Positions 32,250-44,461 of a stretch of 64,000 nt of DNA are shown piece after piece. A model generated the notes under the pieces. It did not search any database, had not been told where the DNA came from, and saw nothing but the letters and a program-made list of their open reading frames with translations. A program made the translations under genes and the position numbers. Origin of the DNA: Platanthera guangdongensis (taxonomy: Eukaryota; Streptophyta; Magnoliopsida; Asparagales; Orchidaceae). Position 1 is the first letter of the stretch. Every line of letters starts with the position of its first letter. Where the stretch lies: contig CM077158.1 of NCBI GenBank assembly GCA_039583875.1, positions 124,865,900 through 124,929,899 on the forward strand, written 5' to 3'.

Positions 32250-33709
32250 TCATGTCTCAAATATGTAATGTGTTGCTTATGGATCATAGTGATGAGCATG
32301 CAAACTACCAAAAAGCTATGAGTGGACTAGACTCTGAGAAGTGGCTTGAGGCCATGAAATCTGAAATGCACTCCATGTGTGAAAACAAAGTTTAGACCTT
32401 GGTGGAACCACCTGAAGGGGTAAGACCCATAAGGTGCAAGTGGGTCTTCAAGAAGAAGACCGATATGGATGAGAATGTACATAAATTCAAAGGGCGACTG
32501 GTGGCTAAGGCTTTCAAGAAAATTCATAAATTGACAATGATGAGACCTTTTCCCCTGTTGCCATGGTTAAGTACATCAGAATTATGCTTGCTATTACTGT
32601 GTATTATGATTACGAGATCTAGAAGATGGATGTCAAAATAGCTTTCCTAAATGGAAACCTCCTTGAGGAAGTGTACATGACACAACCCGAGGGTTTTGTA
32701 TCTCCAGGTTAAGCCACTAAAATATGCAAGCTGCAAAGATCTATTTATGGATTAAAACAGGCTTCTTGAAGTTGGAATATTTGTTTTGATGAAAAGATCA
32801 AAGAGTTTTGTTTTATCAAAAATGAGGATGAACCGTGTGTTTACAAACATATTAGTGGAGCACAGTTGTCTTTCTGATATTGTATGTAGATGACATATGT
32901 TTATCTGGAATGACAAACAGACCATGCAAGTTGTTAAGAATAACCTAGGGGACTGCTTTTCAATGAAGGACTTGGGTGAAGCGACTTATATACTTAGTAT
33001 TAAGATCTATAGATAAAAATTGATGAAGTCGCTGGGTTTGACCGAAAGTACGTACATTCACGAGGTGTTGAAGCGGTTCAACATGCTTGAGTCAAAAAAA
33101 AGATTCTTGCTCATGTCTCATGGTGTGAGTCTCTCTAAGGACCAGTGTCCTAAGTCTTATGAAGATAAAGACCGCATGAAATTGATTCCATATGCTTCGG
33201 CAATTGGGTCAATCATGTATGCAATGATATGTACTAGACCAGATGTCTCTTATGCCTTGAGCATGACTAGCAAGTATCAGTCTGATCCCGATGAAAGTCA
33301 CTGGATTACCGTTAAGAATATCCTGAAGTACTTGTGAAGGACTAAGGATAAGTTCTTGGTTTTTGGTGGAGAGGAAGAGCTCATTGTAAAGGGTTACACG
33401 AATGCTATCTTCCAAACTGATAGAGATGATTCAAAGTCTCAGTCAGGGTTTGTGCTTTTCCTGAATGGAGGTGTTGTTTGCTGGAAGAGTTTTAAGCTAG
33501 AGACAGTTGATGATTCTACAACTAAGGCTGAGTATATCCCCACTACAAATACAGTGAAGGAGGCTGTATGGATGAGGAAATTCATCGGCGAGTTAGATGT
33601 AGTTCCTAGCATTATTCATCCCGTAGATCTCGACTGTGACAACAACGGTGCAATTGCACTTGCTTTAAAACCTAGATCTCATCAACGCTCCAAGCACAGA
33701 ATTCGGTAG
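32250..33709 (+). pseudogene. Reverse transcriptase and RNase H of copia C, multiply broken
   Basis: Reverse transcriptase motifs include WLEAMKSEMHSM, RPIRCKWVFKKKTD, KFKGRLVAKAF and the catalytic LYVDDIC at about 32880. The RNase H part (33356-33709) reads GFVLFLNGGVVCWKS and WMRKFIGELDVVPS. Its first catalytic block has YTNAIFQTDRDD where family members usually have YTDAS, so the catalytic Asp is lost. Stops and shifts are frequent. Confidence 0.86.
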
Positions 33710-34380
33710 TTCCATCTAATTCAAGAGATTGTCGATTGAGGAGATGTGAGCATTAGCTGAGTTTCGACTGAAGAAAACATTACAGATCCACTGATAAAGC
33801 CTCTTGCATAGAGAAAGCTTGACGGTCATGTTAGATCTATCGGTATACGATACCTTAATGATCAGCCCTAGTGTGAGTCTTGTGAATTGTATGTTTATTG
33901 GTTGTAATTTTACATTTGATGAATAATGTACTATGTGCATTTCATTTTATATATTTTGCCATGTTCTTTTAGTGTGTTATTATTATTATTATGATAGAAT
34001 AGTTAACTGTATAAATGCCCTTAGAATCTTTGCTTTCATAGGTCAAGTAGGGACTTGAATTTGAGAATATATCAACCCAGAAGCTTCATTCTTAAAGGTC
34101 CCTGGTCGTTGTATCATCTTAGAAGCTAAGGGCGATGGTGATACCTTTAAGACTAACATGTGCGTTTACTGATCACCCGTCTTCACAGGTCATGATATTG
34201 TAATATCAAGTCATCACATTTGTACTTGTTATGAATAAGTTGTACTGGACAGACCCACCATGAGAATACTTTGTGGATTGTTATATAAACGTGTCACAAT
34301 TATGTCTCAAGTGGCAATGGTGTTTGTGGTCCTTCGACCTGAAGTCACAACATTTATCGAGTGAGGACGAGCATGCTTTG
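33710..34380 (+). other. 3' untranslated region of copia C, left part
   Basis: No ORF is present. It continues at 42699 after element D; the five bases CTTTG at 34376-34380 are the target duplication of D. Confidence 0.8.
34376..34380. repeat. Target-site duplication (left) of element D
   Basis: CTTTG, identical to 42694-42698, directly abutting the TGTTAAC...CATCAACA ends. Confidence 0.95.
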
Positions 34381-36422
34381 TGTTAACCCGGAAATCGACG
34401 ATCCTTCCCAAGGCAGCCAGCTAGCTCGTCGCGGCCTGCTCCAGTTTCCTCTTGGAGATCGCTCCTTAGTGTGGGTGGACAGAATTCTCTGTCCGCTCAG
34501 GCCGCATGGCTTGGGATGTCTCAGCGGTCTGACTGCCCAGGCCGCGCGCCTCCCCTTGGTCGGCAGGGGCCGCGGACTGCTTCTGCAGTCCGCCTCTGCA
34601 GGCCGCCCCCTTTTTCAGCTTAAATGTAAGATTGTCTCCGCAGGACTCCCTTTGTCGGACTCAAATCCCTATCTGCCCAGGTCGGCAACAAGCCACGTCC
34701 CTTGCAGGAATTGGACTTCCTTCACCCGCTCCTACAGGCCGCTCTTCAAGAAAACGAGACCGCTCCAACCGCCAAAACAACAGTGGCGACCTGCCCGCAG
34801 GCCGCCAGTCAGCTCGCCAACATGCGCGGCCTACCTCGTCTGTCTGGCAGGTCGCTCAGCCCTTGGCCAGTAGCAGCATGGGCAGCCAACTCCTTCAGTC
34901 TGCCTGTTGAGCGCGGACACTCGCTCTCTGGCTAACCGCGAAGATCAGTAGCAATACCCAGTTCCTCACGAGCTCGGCGGACTCAAAGTGCGATCAAGAC
35001 TTCCAGTCCGCCTTCATTGGTGAACCCCAATAACTTGAACAACCAGCCTCTCCATCCCAACATAGGAGGAGTCTGCTTAGCAGCAGGGGTGGACTCCACG
35101 GACTCCGCGGACTCGCCATGCAGTCCGCCTTTCCTTTGCCTCCTCCCGCTCTTCTCCAGCAGCAGGGTCAACATACCTCAGCCCGCAGTCTAGGCGAGGG
35201 TTCAATCAGTTGTGGCGGACTCAGCGGACTTGCCATACAGCCCGCCACTCCTTTGAGTCCATCTCTCCTCAGTCTGCAGGCTTGTCGCAGTAGCGGCAGA
35301 CTCCTTCCTGCCCTCCAGGCAGCAGAATCACCTCAAGGTAGTCCCTGACCGCATAGCCTCGTGCGGACTCAGCGGACACTCCTCAGCTCGCACCCTTAGC
35401 GCTCGTTCAGTTCAGCAGCGGCGGACTCTGCAGATTCTCCTCGTAGTCCGCCCATAGCTTCCAGATCCCACTTCCCAGCAGCGGGTAGGTACTCCTTCAG
35501 CCAGCACTTTATTGGTGCAGGCTCGATCAGCTCAGCAGTGGTGGACTCTGCGGACTCTCCTCGCAGTCCGGCACTAAGTCTCCCAGTTCGCCATCAACAA
35601 AAACAACTCCAGAAGCAAGCCCCAGTCCGCGCGGCCTGGTGCGGACTCGGCGAACTCCTGCTTCTTCTCGCTCAAGTTACCGCCTCACCGGGGGTAACGT
35701 CACCCGAAGCCGTTACATCCTCGGGCCTATAAATAGACCCCCATGCCTCTCATTTGAGGAGGTCTCACCATCTCCAAGGTGCTCACGCTTGAAGATAGAC
35801 CACTGCAAGCTCAAGTGATCACCTCCTGCGGACTCCGTTTCCTTGTCCGCCTTCCTTCTTTTGGTAACCGCGCGGCCTGCCAGCTTCATTTGCCAGATCG
35901 CACGGCCTCACCTCTTCCCTTAATCGCGCGGCCTGCAGACCTGACTCTTCAGACCGCGCGGTCTCTTCTGGCATTTCTTCCTTAGCCGCCAGCTTCCCAT
36001 TTGTGCCCCTTTATTACTTTCTTGTAAAGGTGTATTGCAAGCTGTAATAACTCAGTATGAATCAAAGGAAAGCTCGTCTCAAGTGTGACATTTAAACTGC
36101 GGCGAGCGAAGTTTGCTGTTGCCGCTGCTAGCGGCCCCTCTCCCTCTTCTTCTTCTTAGCTCAGCTCAGCTCCCTCTCGGTATCAACCTGCAAGCACAAC
36201 TGTCCAATTAACCGTCTGCTCGACAGCTCCTGATCAACCTCCTCCACTGCTCTCAGCAAATCTCTCCTCTATCCCCGCAACCCTCAGACAAGCTCTTTCT
36301 CAACTCTCGAGCACTCAGAAGCTTCCTCTTCCCACACAGCCTTCCTCCTCTTCCTCTCCTAGCTTGTGAGATCGAACACAACCTCCATGTTAACTAGGCG
36401 GTTCCATTTTCGTGTATCAATA
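34381..36422 (+). repeat. 5' LTR of element D
   Basis: This 2042-bp LTR runs from TGTTAACCCGG to ATCAATA. It is rich in GCGGACT/AGTCCGC motifs. A perfect hairpin at 34572-34593 has 9-bp arms GCGGACTGC and GCAGTCCGC around four bases, and more diverged ones lie near 35108, 35225 and 35550. TATAAATA is at 35728-35735. The long apparent ORFs in this LTR come from stop-poor GC-rich repeats. Confidence 0.93.
35728..35735 (+). promoter_or_regulatory. TATA box of element D
   Basis: TATAAATA occurs in GGCCTATAAATAGACCCCC, with an equivalent in the 3' LTR at 41996-42003. A closely similar promoter string occurs at 45733 and 47895. Confidence 0.8.
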
Positions 36423-36474
36423 GTTAACACGCAACCTTCAGATCCGAACAGACAGTGAACAGTTACAGTTAGCT

Positions 36475-38124
36475 ATGTCAGATCATCAGCCAGCCGAGAA
36501 CTTTGCTCCAAGTCCTAGAGATGATCCTCTCTGGGAGGCCTTTGAGCAATCGCACCGTGAGAATGCTCAGCAATTCCAAGCAATTAACCAATTGCTCGCT
36601 ATGATCACGCAGCTACTAGACTCTCAACGTGCAGTAGCTCCAGCTGCTCCAATCAATCCAGCACCAACATTGGAGCATCAACAAGCTTGTCCTCCAGCTT
36701 GCCCGCCAGTCTATGTTCCTCCTTATACAACAACCTTCCCGCAAGGGCCTGCAGCCCCTTTGCGACCTCAAGATGAAGAGTTTGCTGCTCGCCAAAACTT
36801 CTTCCGGGAAGTAGCCCGGGGAAGTCCTACTAGATTTCTAAACTTTCAGGGAAGTCATCCTTACCCTGCAGCTCCTGCCTTTGCTCCTCCTGCAACAACT
36901 TTTCCTTTTTATCCTCCTGCTTCTTTTGCAGCTGCAGCTTATGCTCCTTTTCATCCTTATGCTGTAGGATAACAAGAAGAGTCATCTCCATTTGCAGAGA
37001 ACGTTCGTCATGAACCTACTCCAGCTAATTTCAAAGAGCCTCGTCTACCAATATACACTGGAGAGACTGATCCAGTGAAGCATCTGCAAGCCTTCTAATC
37101 AGCTGTTTCTCTCAAAAACCTTTCAAACGCAACTAAGTGCAAGCTCGTTGTCACTACCTTTGATGGACAAGTGAGCGACTGGTTCTATGGTCTTCATCCT
37201 CACTCCATCACTTCCTTTGCTGATCTGCGAAGGGAGTTCTTAATCAGATTCTATACCTCAACCAAGAGAAAGGGCGGTCCAGAAGTCCTCTTTGAGATCA
37301 AGCAGCGTGGAAATGAAACTTGGCCTCAGTTCGTTGATCGATTCCAAAGAGAAATCTTGGACATCGAGATTGTTAGCCAAGAAATGTACCGAGTGGCTCT
37401 AATCCATGGTCTTCGTGAAGGGCCGCTCAAGTTTGAAGCCAATGTCCGAGCACCAAGAACTTACCAAGAGTTGATTTATCTAGCCAACTCATACATCCGA
37501 GGCGAAAAGAACAGCCCAGGCTTCGTCTCCAAGCTCATATCAGAGAAAGATCCTTCTCACAAGCAGCCTCCGAGGTCTCCTTACAATGATTTCCCAAATC
37601 ATTCGAGGAAGGGAAAAAAGTTTCAGTGCCATCGATACCCTTTCCCGAGCCGTGATCGTGCTCAAGATTCATTGCTACCACTAGCTCCATCTTCTCAAAC
37701 AGCTGCATTCTATCAACAACAAGATGATGACTTGAATGAATCTAAACTATATGAAGCCATACTAGAAGTAAGCCAGTTCATGAAAGACAGGGCTAATTAC
37801 AAGAAGCCTTTTCGATCAGCAGATGAAAGGTCTAGAGACTCAGAACCTTACTGCGAGTTCCACAAAGAGTCAGACCACTTGACTGAGAACTGCCGAGCAC
37901 ACCGCCGACTAGTGCAAAGGATGCTTTAGCAGGGTAAGATGCATGATCTGCTTCTTAATGGTGATCGCCCTGATCCAGCAATCTCAAAGGGCAAAGAAGT
38001 GGCAGATATTCCTTGCAGCTCAAGAGGAGTGAGCCTAGTCGAAGAACCCCCTCTCCTCATTGTTAATAAGACTGTTGAATGCTTCGATGCCGATGATGAG
38101 GGCGTTCTTGGAAGTCTATTCTAA
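36475..38124 (+). pseudogene. Gag of element D (Tat type), three in-frame stops
   Basis: One reading frame runs from the ATG at 36475 to 38124, broken by TAA at 36970-36972, TAA at about 37098 and TAG at 37927-37929. The N-terminus is Pro/Ala/Gln-rich; the capsid domain carries VSDWFYGLHPHSITSFADLR and ALIHGLREGPLKFEAN. The unusual YCEFHKESDHLTENC motif replaces a classical zinc knuckle, as in other Tat/Retand Gag proteins. It would package RNA in a particle, but this copy cannot make a full protein. Confidence 0.88.
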
Positions 38125-39360
38125 GCCAGGAAAGGACTTCATAGTCCAAATATTTTCTCGTAACCATTATCGGTTACTCTTACTCTTACTCTTTCAAACA
38201 TTTTCATTTCAAAACACTTCTAAGTGTTCTTTCTTGCTTTTTAATAAAGCTTTTATCATGTATCTTATACTGACACAGTTCCCTTCTTGTAATGCTTCTT
38301 TCTCTACTCTTTCTTTTCCCAAGAGATCACTGAGCCACTGAGATATCACCGAGTCTTGATATAGGCCCCCTCAGGATTGGATTCCGGCGTAAGACCACGA
38401 TGACAACAAATCGCGGGGAGATTTCGCATATATGTGTAGTGGGGGCTATCCAGCTCTCATGCAGTGGAATACTGAACTTTGGATTCTAGCCGGCATCTGA
38501 CACAAGGTGCATGCTAGGTAGGTCCCATGTGTTAGCTCTGCTGTGCTCCGTCAGGATACATTACAGTTATGGTGATCTTTGCTTGACAAGCAATTGCGAC
38601 CAAGCGTAACCTTGTCTCTTTGATCATCTCATAACTGTGATGGCCGAACGCTCTCTAGTGCTCTCAATCCATGCTTTCGTGGGGTCCTCAACTCCACTTA
38701 TCAATCCGCAGACAAGCCATAGGCCTCTTGGCGCAACCAGTCTCATTGATCAGTGACGTAGTAACCCGAAGCATGTGATCACTACATCTAGCGATCCTTC
38801 TCAGGATTTCCATTGCTTTTCTCTTTTGCGCCCTCCTAGAGGATGCGCGGCTAGCCCGCTCTTAGTAGGACTATACTCGTGATGACCTTTCTCAAGCAAG
38901 CAATGCATAAGGCCCACGGGTGATCTCCTGTGGCAGCATCCAGCTTTCTTGGTCATCTCCGAGTAAAGACCTCCTTCTTTCCCAGCTGCCTTTTTCATAG
39001 GTGAACAGGTTAATCCGACCTACCAAAAGGTTTCGCAACATTCACTTTGCTTATGCTCATCTTATATGCATTGCTTGCTTAAAGCTATATCAGATGATCA
39101 CTTATAAGCTCTTCACTACTCTTATCAAATATCAACGCTCGACTTATTGATCTGGACGTCATATTGATGAAATCTCTAATATAGCAAGAAGATCACTGCT
39201 TTTTAGTTTGATCTTCATCCAATTATCAGCAGAGTTCGTCAGGCATTTCCTAGCCAATTTGGTCATATTGACCTTATCTAATCAACAGTTAGCATTCGCA
39301 AGTTCCGTCCAGGTACTTGCAGCTTAGTCTTTTCACCATATCTACTTCTAACTCTACTCT
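38125..39360 (+). other. Non-coding interior of element D
   Basis: About 1.2 kb lies after gag with no protease or polymerase similarity. It contains GATCA(C/T)-rich and CTCATTGATCAG-like segments but no repeat I can define. Confidence 0.7.
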
Positions 39361-40260
39361 TGCAGAGATTAGCAGACACTTGCAGACCTCCTCCCAGGTA
39401 CTTGCAAGCTTCTTTCATATATATGTCTACTTCTAACTCTTTTCTTGCAGAGATTAGCAGACACTTGTAAGGCTCCTCCCAGGTACTTGCAAGCTTCTTT
39501 CGTATATATGTCCACTTCTATCTCTTTTTTGCAGAGATTAGCAGACACTTGCAAGCCTCCTCCCAGGTACTTGCAAGTTTCTTTCATATATATATATCTG
39601 CTTCTAAATATTTTCTTGTAGAGATTAGCAGACACTTGAAAGCCTCCTCCCAGGTACTTGCAAGCTTCTTTCATATATATGTCTGCTTCTAACTCTTTTC
39701 TTGCAGAGATTAGCAGACACTTGCAAGCCTCCTCCCAGGTACTTGCAAGCTTCTTTCATATATATGTCTACTTCTAACTCTTTTCTTGTAGAGATTAGCA
39801 GACACTTGCAAGCCTCCTCCCAGGTACTTGCAAGTTTATTTTGTATATATGTCAACTTCTAACTCTTTTCTTGCAGATATTAGCAGACACTTACAAGCCT
39901 CCTCCCAGGTACTTGCAAGCTTCTTTCATATATATGTCCACTTCTAACTCTTTTCTTACAGAGATTAGCAGACACTTGCCAGCCTCCTCGCAGGTACTTG
40001 CAAGCTTCTTTCATATATATGTCCACTTCTAACTCTTTTCTTACAGAGATCAACAGTTAGCACCTGCAAGCCTCATCTAGGTACTTGCAGCATAGTTCGT
40101 TATAATATGTCTGTTGCTCACTCTTTTATTTACAGTGATTAGCAGGCACTCACAAGTTCCACTCAGGTACTTGCAGGCTACTTTTATCTCATATTTGCTT
40201 CAAACTTCTCTTTTGTAGAAACATTCAAAAACTTGCAAGTTCCTTTCAGATACTTGTAAC
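39361..40260 (+). repeat. 85-bp minisatellite of element D with splice-signal-like units
   Basis: GAGATTAGCAGACACTTG recurs at about 39365, 39450, 39534, 39621, 39705, 39791, 39875 and 39961, a period of 84-87 bp, with a variant at 40045 and degenerate units to about 40490. Each unit contains CCCAG/GTACTTGCAAG, then TTCTAAC and CTCTTTTCTTGCAG. The ORFs on the minus strand here are repeat artefacts. Confidence 0.93.
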
Positions 40261-40638
40261 TCATCGTTTCTCTCTTGCATACTCCTCACACTTCTTTTTG
40301 CAGAAGATAACAGGTACTTGCAAGCCTCCATCTGGTACTTGCAAGTTATTATGCTTCTATGCTTTTTTCTCACTTTCACTTTGCAAAACTCAGTGGAAGA
40401 CACATATTCTTCGTTTTGTAAAGACAGACCAAGGTATACACAAGGTGTACCTGCCAAACATGCCTAAACTAACATTTTCTTTTGCAGGAAATAGACAGGC
40501 ATTAGCAAACTTCTAAGGAGAGGCATCATGTTCTATCTCTCCTTGCCCCGTTCCCTTTCCTTTGGGGTGGATCACGATTTTCGTGGGTCTCCAACTTTTT
40601 CGAAGTTCTATTCGGAACTTAAAAATGTGCGGGGATTA
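40261..40638 (+). other. Degenerate minisatellite units and polypurine tract of element D
   Basis: Scattered TTTTTGCAG and CAGGTACTTGCAAG motifs continue to about 40490. GTGCGGGGATTA directly before TGTTAAC at 40639 is the likely polypurine tract. Confidence 0.7.
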
Positions 40639-42693
40639 TGTTAACCCTGAAATCGGTGATCCTTCCTAAGGCTGCCAGCTCGCTCGTCGAGTCATGCTCC
40701 AGTTTCCTCCTAGAGATCGCTCCTTAGTGTGGGCGGACAGAATTCTCTGTCCACTCAGGACACACGGATGGGGCGGTCTCAGCGGTCTGACCACCCAGGC
40801 TGCATGCCTTCCCTTGGTCGGCAGGGGCCGCGGACTGCTTCTGCAGTCCGCCTCTGCAGGCCGCCCCCTTTTTCAGCTTAACTGCAAGATTGTCTCCGCA
40901 GGACTCTCTTTGTCAGGCTCAACTCCCTATCCGCCCAGGTCGGCAACAAGCCGCATCCCTTGCAGGAATTGGACTTCCTTAGCCCGCTCCTGTAGGTCGC
41001 TCTTCAAGAAAACCAGACCGCTCCAACCACCAAAACAATAATGGCGACCTGCCCGCAGGCCGCCAGCCAGCTCGCCAACACAGGCGGCCTGCCTCATCAG
41101 TACGGCAGGTCACTCAGCCCTTGGCCATTAGCAGCATGGGCAGCCAACACCTTCAGTCCGCCTGCAGAGCGCGGACACTCACTCTCCGGATACCCGAGAA
41201 GATCAACAAAAATACCCAGTTCCTCGTGAGCTCGGCGGACTAGAAGTGCGATCAAGACTTCCCATCCGCCTTTATTGGTGAACCCCAATAACTTCAACAA
41301 CCAGCCTCTCCGTCCCAACATAAGCGGACTCAGTTTTGTAGCAGGGGCGGACTCCGCGGACTCCGCAGACTCGATATACAGTCCGCCTTTCCTTTGCCTC
41401 CACCCGCTCTTCTCCTACAGGAGGGTCAACCTCCCTCAGCCCGCAGTCTTGGCGAGGGCTCAATTAGTTGTGGCGGACTCAGCGGACTTGCCATACAGCA
41501 CGCCACTCCTTTTCCTCCATCTCTCCTCAGTCCACAGGCTTGTCGGAGTAGCAGCGGATTCCTTCCAGCCCGCCAGGTAGCAGAATCACCTCAAGACAGT
41601 CCCAGACCGCATAGCCTCGTACGGATGCTGCGGACTCAACGGGCACTCCTCAGCTCGTACCCTTAGCACTCGCTCAGTTCAGCAGCGGAGGACTCTGCGG
41701 ATTCTCCTCGCAGTCCGCCGCATTGCTTCCAGATCCCGCTTCCCAGCAGCGGGTAGGTACACCTTCAGCCCGCACTTTCTTGGCGCGGGCTCGATCAGCT
41801 CAGAATTGACGGACTCTGTGGACTCTCCTCGCAGTCCGGCACTAAGTCTCCTAGTTTGCCATTAGTAGAACTAACTCTAGAAGCAAGCCCCAGTCCGCGC
41901 GGCCTGGTGCGGACTCGGCAAACTCTATCTTCTTCTCTCTCAAGTTACCGCCTCACCGGGGGTAACGTCACTGGAAGCCATTACTTCCTTGGGCCTATAA
42001 ATAGACTCCCATGCCTCTCATTTGAGGAGGTCTCACCATCACCAAGGTGCTCATGCTCGAAGACAGCCCACTGCAAGCTCAAGTGATCACCTCCGGCGGA
42101 CTCCGTTTCCCAATCCGGCTTCCTTCTTTCTGTAACCGCGTGGCCTGCCGGCTTCAGTTGCCAGATCGCGCGGCCTCACCTCTTCCCTTAGTTGCGTGGC
42201 CTGTCGACCTGACTCTTCGGTCCGCACAGTCTCTTCTGGCATTTCTTCCTTAGCCGCCAGCTTCCCATTTGTACCCCTTTATTGCTTTCTTGTAAAGGTG
42301 CATTGCAAGTTGTAATAACTCACTATGAATCAAAGGAAAGCCCGTCGCAAGTGTGGCATTTTAGCCGTGGCGGGCGAAGTCTGCTGTTGCCGCTGCTAGC
42401 GGCCCATCTCTCTCTTCTTCTTCTTCTTAGCTTAGCTTAGCTCCCACTCGACATCAACCTCCAAGCACAACCGTCCAAGTAACCGTCTGCTCGACATCTC
42501 CTAATCAACCTCCTCCGTAGCTCTTCGCAAACCTTTCCTCTATCCCCGCAACCCTCAAACAAGCTCTTGCTCCACTTTCGAGGACTCAGAAGCTTCCTCT
42601 TCCCCCGCAGCCTTCCTCCTCTTCCTCTCCTAGCTTGTGAGATAGAACACACCCTCCGTGTGAACTAGACGGTGTTGTTTTCACGCATCAACA
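40639..42693 (+). repeat. 3' LTR of element D
   Basis: This 2055-bp LTR runs from TGTTAACCCTG to GCATCAACA and aligns with 34381-36422. The GCGGACTGC hairpin recurs at 40830-40851. Confidence 0.93.
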
Positions 42694-42698
42694 CTTTG
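42694..42698. repeat. Target-site duplication (right) of element D
   Basis: CTTTG, pairing with 34376-34380. Confidence 0.95.
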
Positions 42699-43146
42699 AT
42701 ACTATGGTAAGTCCAGTATTGAGAAAGTTGGATGATAAAGATGGTTATTGGGTACGTTACAAATCATTTGGATATTTGTATGTGAGCAGAGATTGGATTT
42801 GTCCTCCTTTATGATAGGAGTTGCATCCATTGGCCCCTTGATGGAATGGGACTGAGAAATGCATGATCATGCTTGGCTGAGTCAATATATGATATTGGAC
42901 TCACCAATTTCTGTAAGTCCATTCTAGATCAAGAACTGAGATTAAATGATTATGAGGGTGACATGGTCTATACCTCTAGTTCTATCCAAATTTAAGTGAC
43001 GTAGGGACTTGACAACACTGTAACATTAGTCACATTGGCTTTTGAGTTTATTAACTCTTACTGTTTGGGGAGCAATGATGCATTGCTAGATGTCGTTCAT
43101 ATTTTGTGAAGCCTTTGTTTGATACTTTCAAGATCAAGTGGGAGAC
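42699..43146 (+). other. 3' untranslated region of copia C, right part, with polypurine tract
   Basis: This continues from 34380. It ends in AAGTGGGAGAC, the polypurine tract, directly before the 3' LTR. Confidence 0.8.
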
Positions 43147-44461
43147 TTTTGGTGTTACCATTGTGATCTGGAAGTGATCAAGCATGTGGCTTCACTACCA
43201 ACTCAATATGAGCCTATCAGGGTCTCACATAAGATTATGGAGAAATTGGGAGATTCGATCTGTATTGTATAGCTCATATGATGAGGTGAAAAGGACTTAA
43301 AATATTCTAAGGCAAAAGCATCAAGTGTGTCGAGACTTCGTTGAGTTAAGAGTTGACTCGTCGAATAGAGGCGTTGAGTGAGTTGAGTATATTCAACGAC
43401 TCGTCGAGTCAAGGAGTTGATTCGTCAAGTATGACACTTAAGCGTTGAGTGTATTGAGTATAGTCGACGATTCGTTGAGTCAATTAGTTGATTCGTCGAG
43501 TTTGAGTCTCAGGCATTGAGTGTGTTGAGTATACTCAATGACTTCGTCGAGTAAAGGGTTACTACGCGAATCTGGAACTTAGGCATTGAGTGCTGAGTTC
43601 ACTCAACTCCATTCGACGAATTTGGCCTTAGGCGTTTAGTGCTGAGTTCACACAATACCATTCGACGAATCTGACCTTAGGCATTCAGTTCGTTGAGTGC
43701 ACTCAATGCCATGATGCATAAAGCATTGAAAATGTTGAGTCCAATCAACAACTTTGTCGATATCATGTGTTGATTCGGCTGAAGGTAGGCGTTGAGTTCG
43801 TCGACGATTCGTCGAGTATATGATGATACTCAACGATTCGTTGCGTATTATATAGATACTCGATGAATCGCTGATACACGGGTTGTCTGGCCGATTTTCT
43901 GGATTCTAAGTTAGGGTCTGAAAATAGTGCCGGAAACTGTTCTATTTATTCCTCGGGTATAAATATAAAGTTTTGGGGTTTCTTCTCACGGACTTTACAA
44001 TTCATTCCTTCTAAGCACAAGAGCAGTTACTATACGAAAGACGGAAACCCTAGAACACGAGGGAAGCGTTTTGCCGATTCCACCACCGTCGCCGATACCG
44101 ATCCCGACGAGTGTCTCTGACGCCTCTCCTCTAACAGATCTAGAAATTTGTGGAGACGTTGAATGTCCTCTCTTGACCTAGCACTTATGTGACAAGTTAC
44201 TGCGGGTTCTCTCGATCGTGTGGAATATCTTATAGCGGCACACACACAATTATGCGCTTAGGAATCAAGCCGCTAGTGCCCGACTGAATTTTTCTGGAGC
44301 AACTTGTTTGAGTATAGACTTAATCCCTCAAAGGTATTTTTATTACAGCATGATTTACTTCTTAATTTTTGAATATTGCTAGATCCGAACTTTTTGGATT
44401 TTTTCTTGTTCTCTATTTCCACTGTGTGCACAACTGTTGTGTTGTCTAGTAAAACCCAACA
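43147..44461 (+). repeat. 3' LTR of copia C
   Basis: This 1315-bp LTR starts TTTTGGTGTTACC (first bases mutated from TGTTGG) and ends ACCCAACA. It contains the same hairpin and CGTCGAGT repeats as the 5' LTR, but with several units altered. Its last 667 bases are part of the tandem duplication. Confidence 0.92.

Larger units (their letters stand above)
34381..42693 (+). mobile_element. Tat-type gag-only LTR retrotransposon D
   Basis: This 8313-bp element has LTRs of 2042 and 2055 bp, perfect CTTTG target duplications, a Tat-type gag with three stops and no pol. The 2.5 kb after gag is non-coding and ends in a minisatellite. Tat-lineage elements are known to carry tandem repeats in their 3' non-coding part, which fits. 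It is thus a non-autonomous derivative needing a partner's enzymes. It interrupts the 3' region of copia C. Confidence 0.93.
27689..44461 (+). mobile_element. Ty1/copia element C, full length, decayed, carrying nested element D
   Basis: LTRs of 1313 and 1315 bp flank a copia gag-pol in the order gag, protease, integrase, reverse transcriptase, RNase H. The primer site is TGGTATCAGAGCG and a purine-rich tract precedes the 3' LTR. Flanking bases TTTTC (27684-27688) and GTTTC (44462-44466) look like a target duplication with one change. Gag is open for most of its length; pol has many stops and frameshifts. Lineage within copia is not resolved. Without D it would be about 8.5 kb. Confidence 0.92.

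Noticed and set aside
34361..35985. Long GC-rich ORFs in the 5' LTR of element D (also 40694-42253)
   Set aside because: They lie wholly inside LTRs, differ between the two LTRs in extent, and reflect few stop codons in GCGGACT-rich repeats.
39369..39855. Repetitive minus-strand ORFs
   Set aside because: Each is a translation of the 85-bp minisatellite; the opposite orientation to the element and the indels between units argue against coding.
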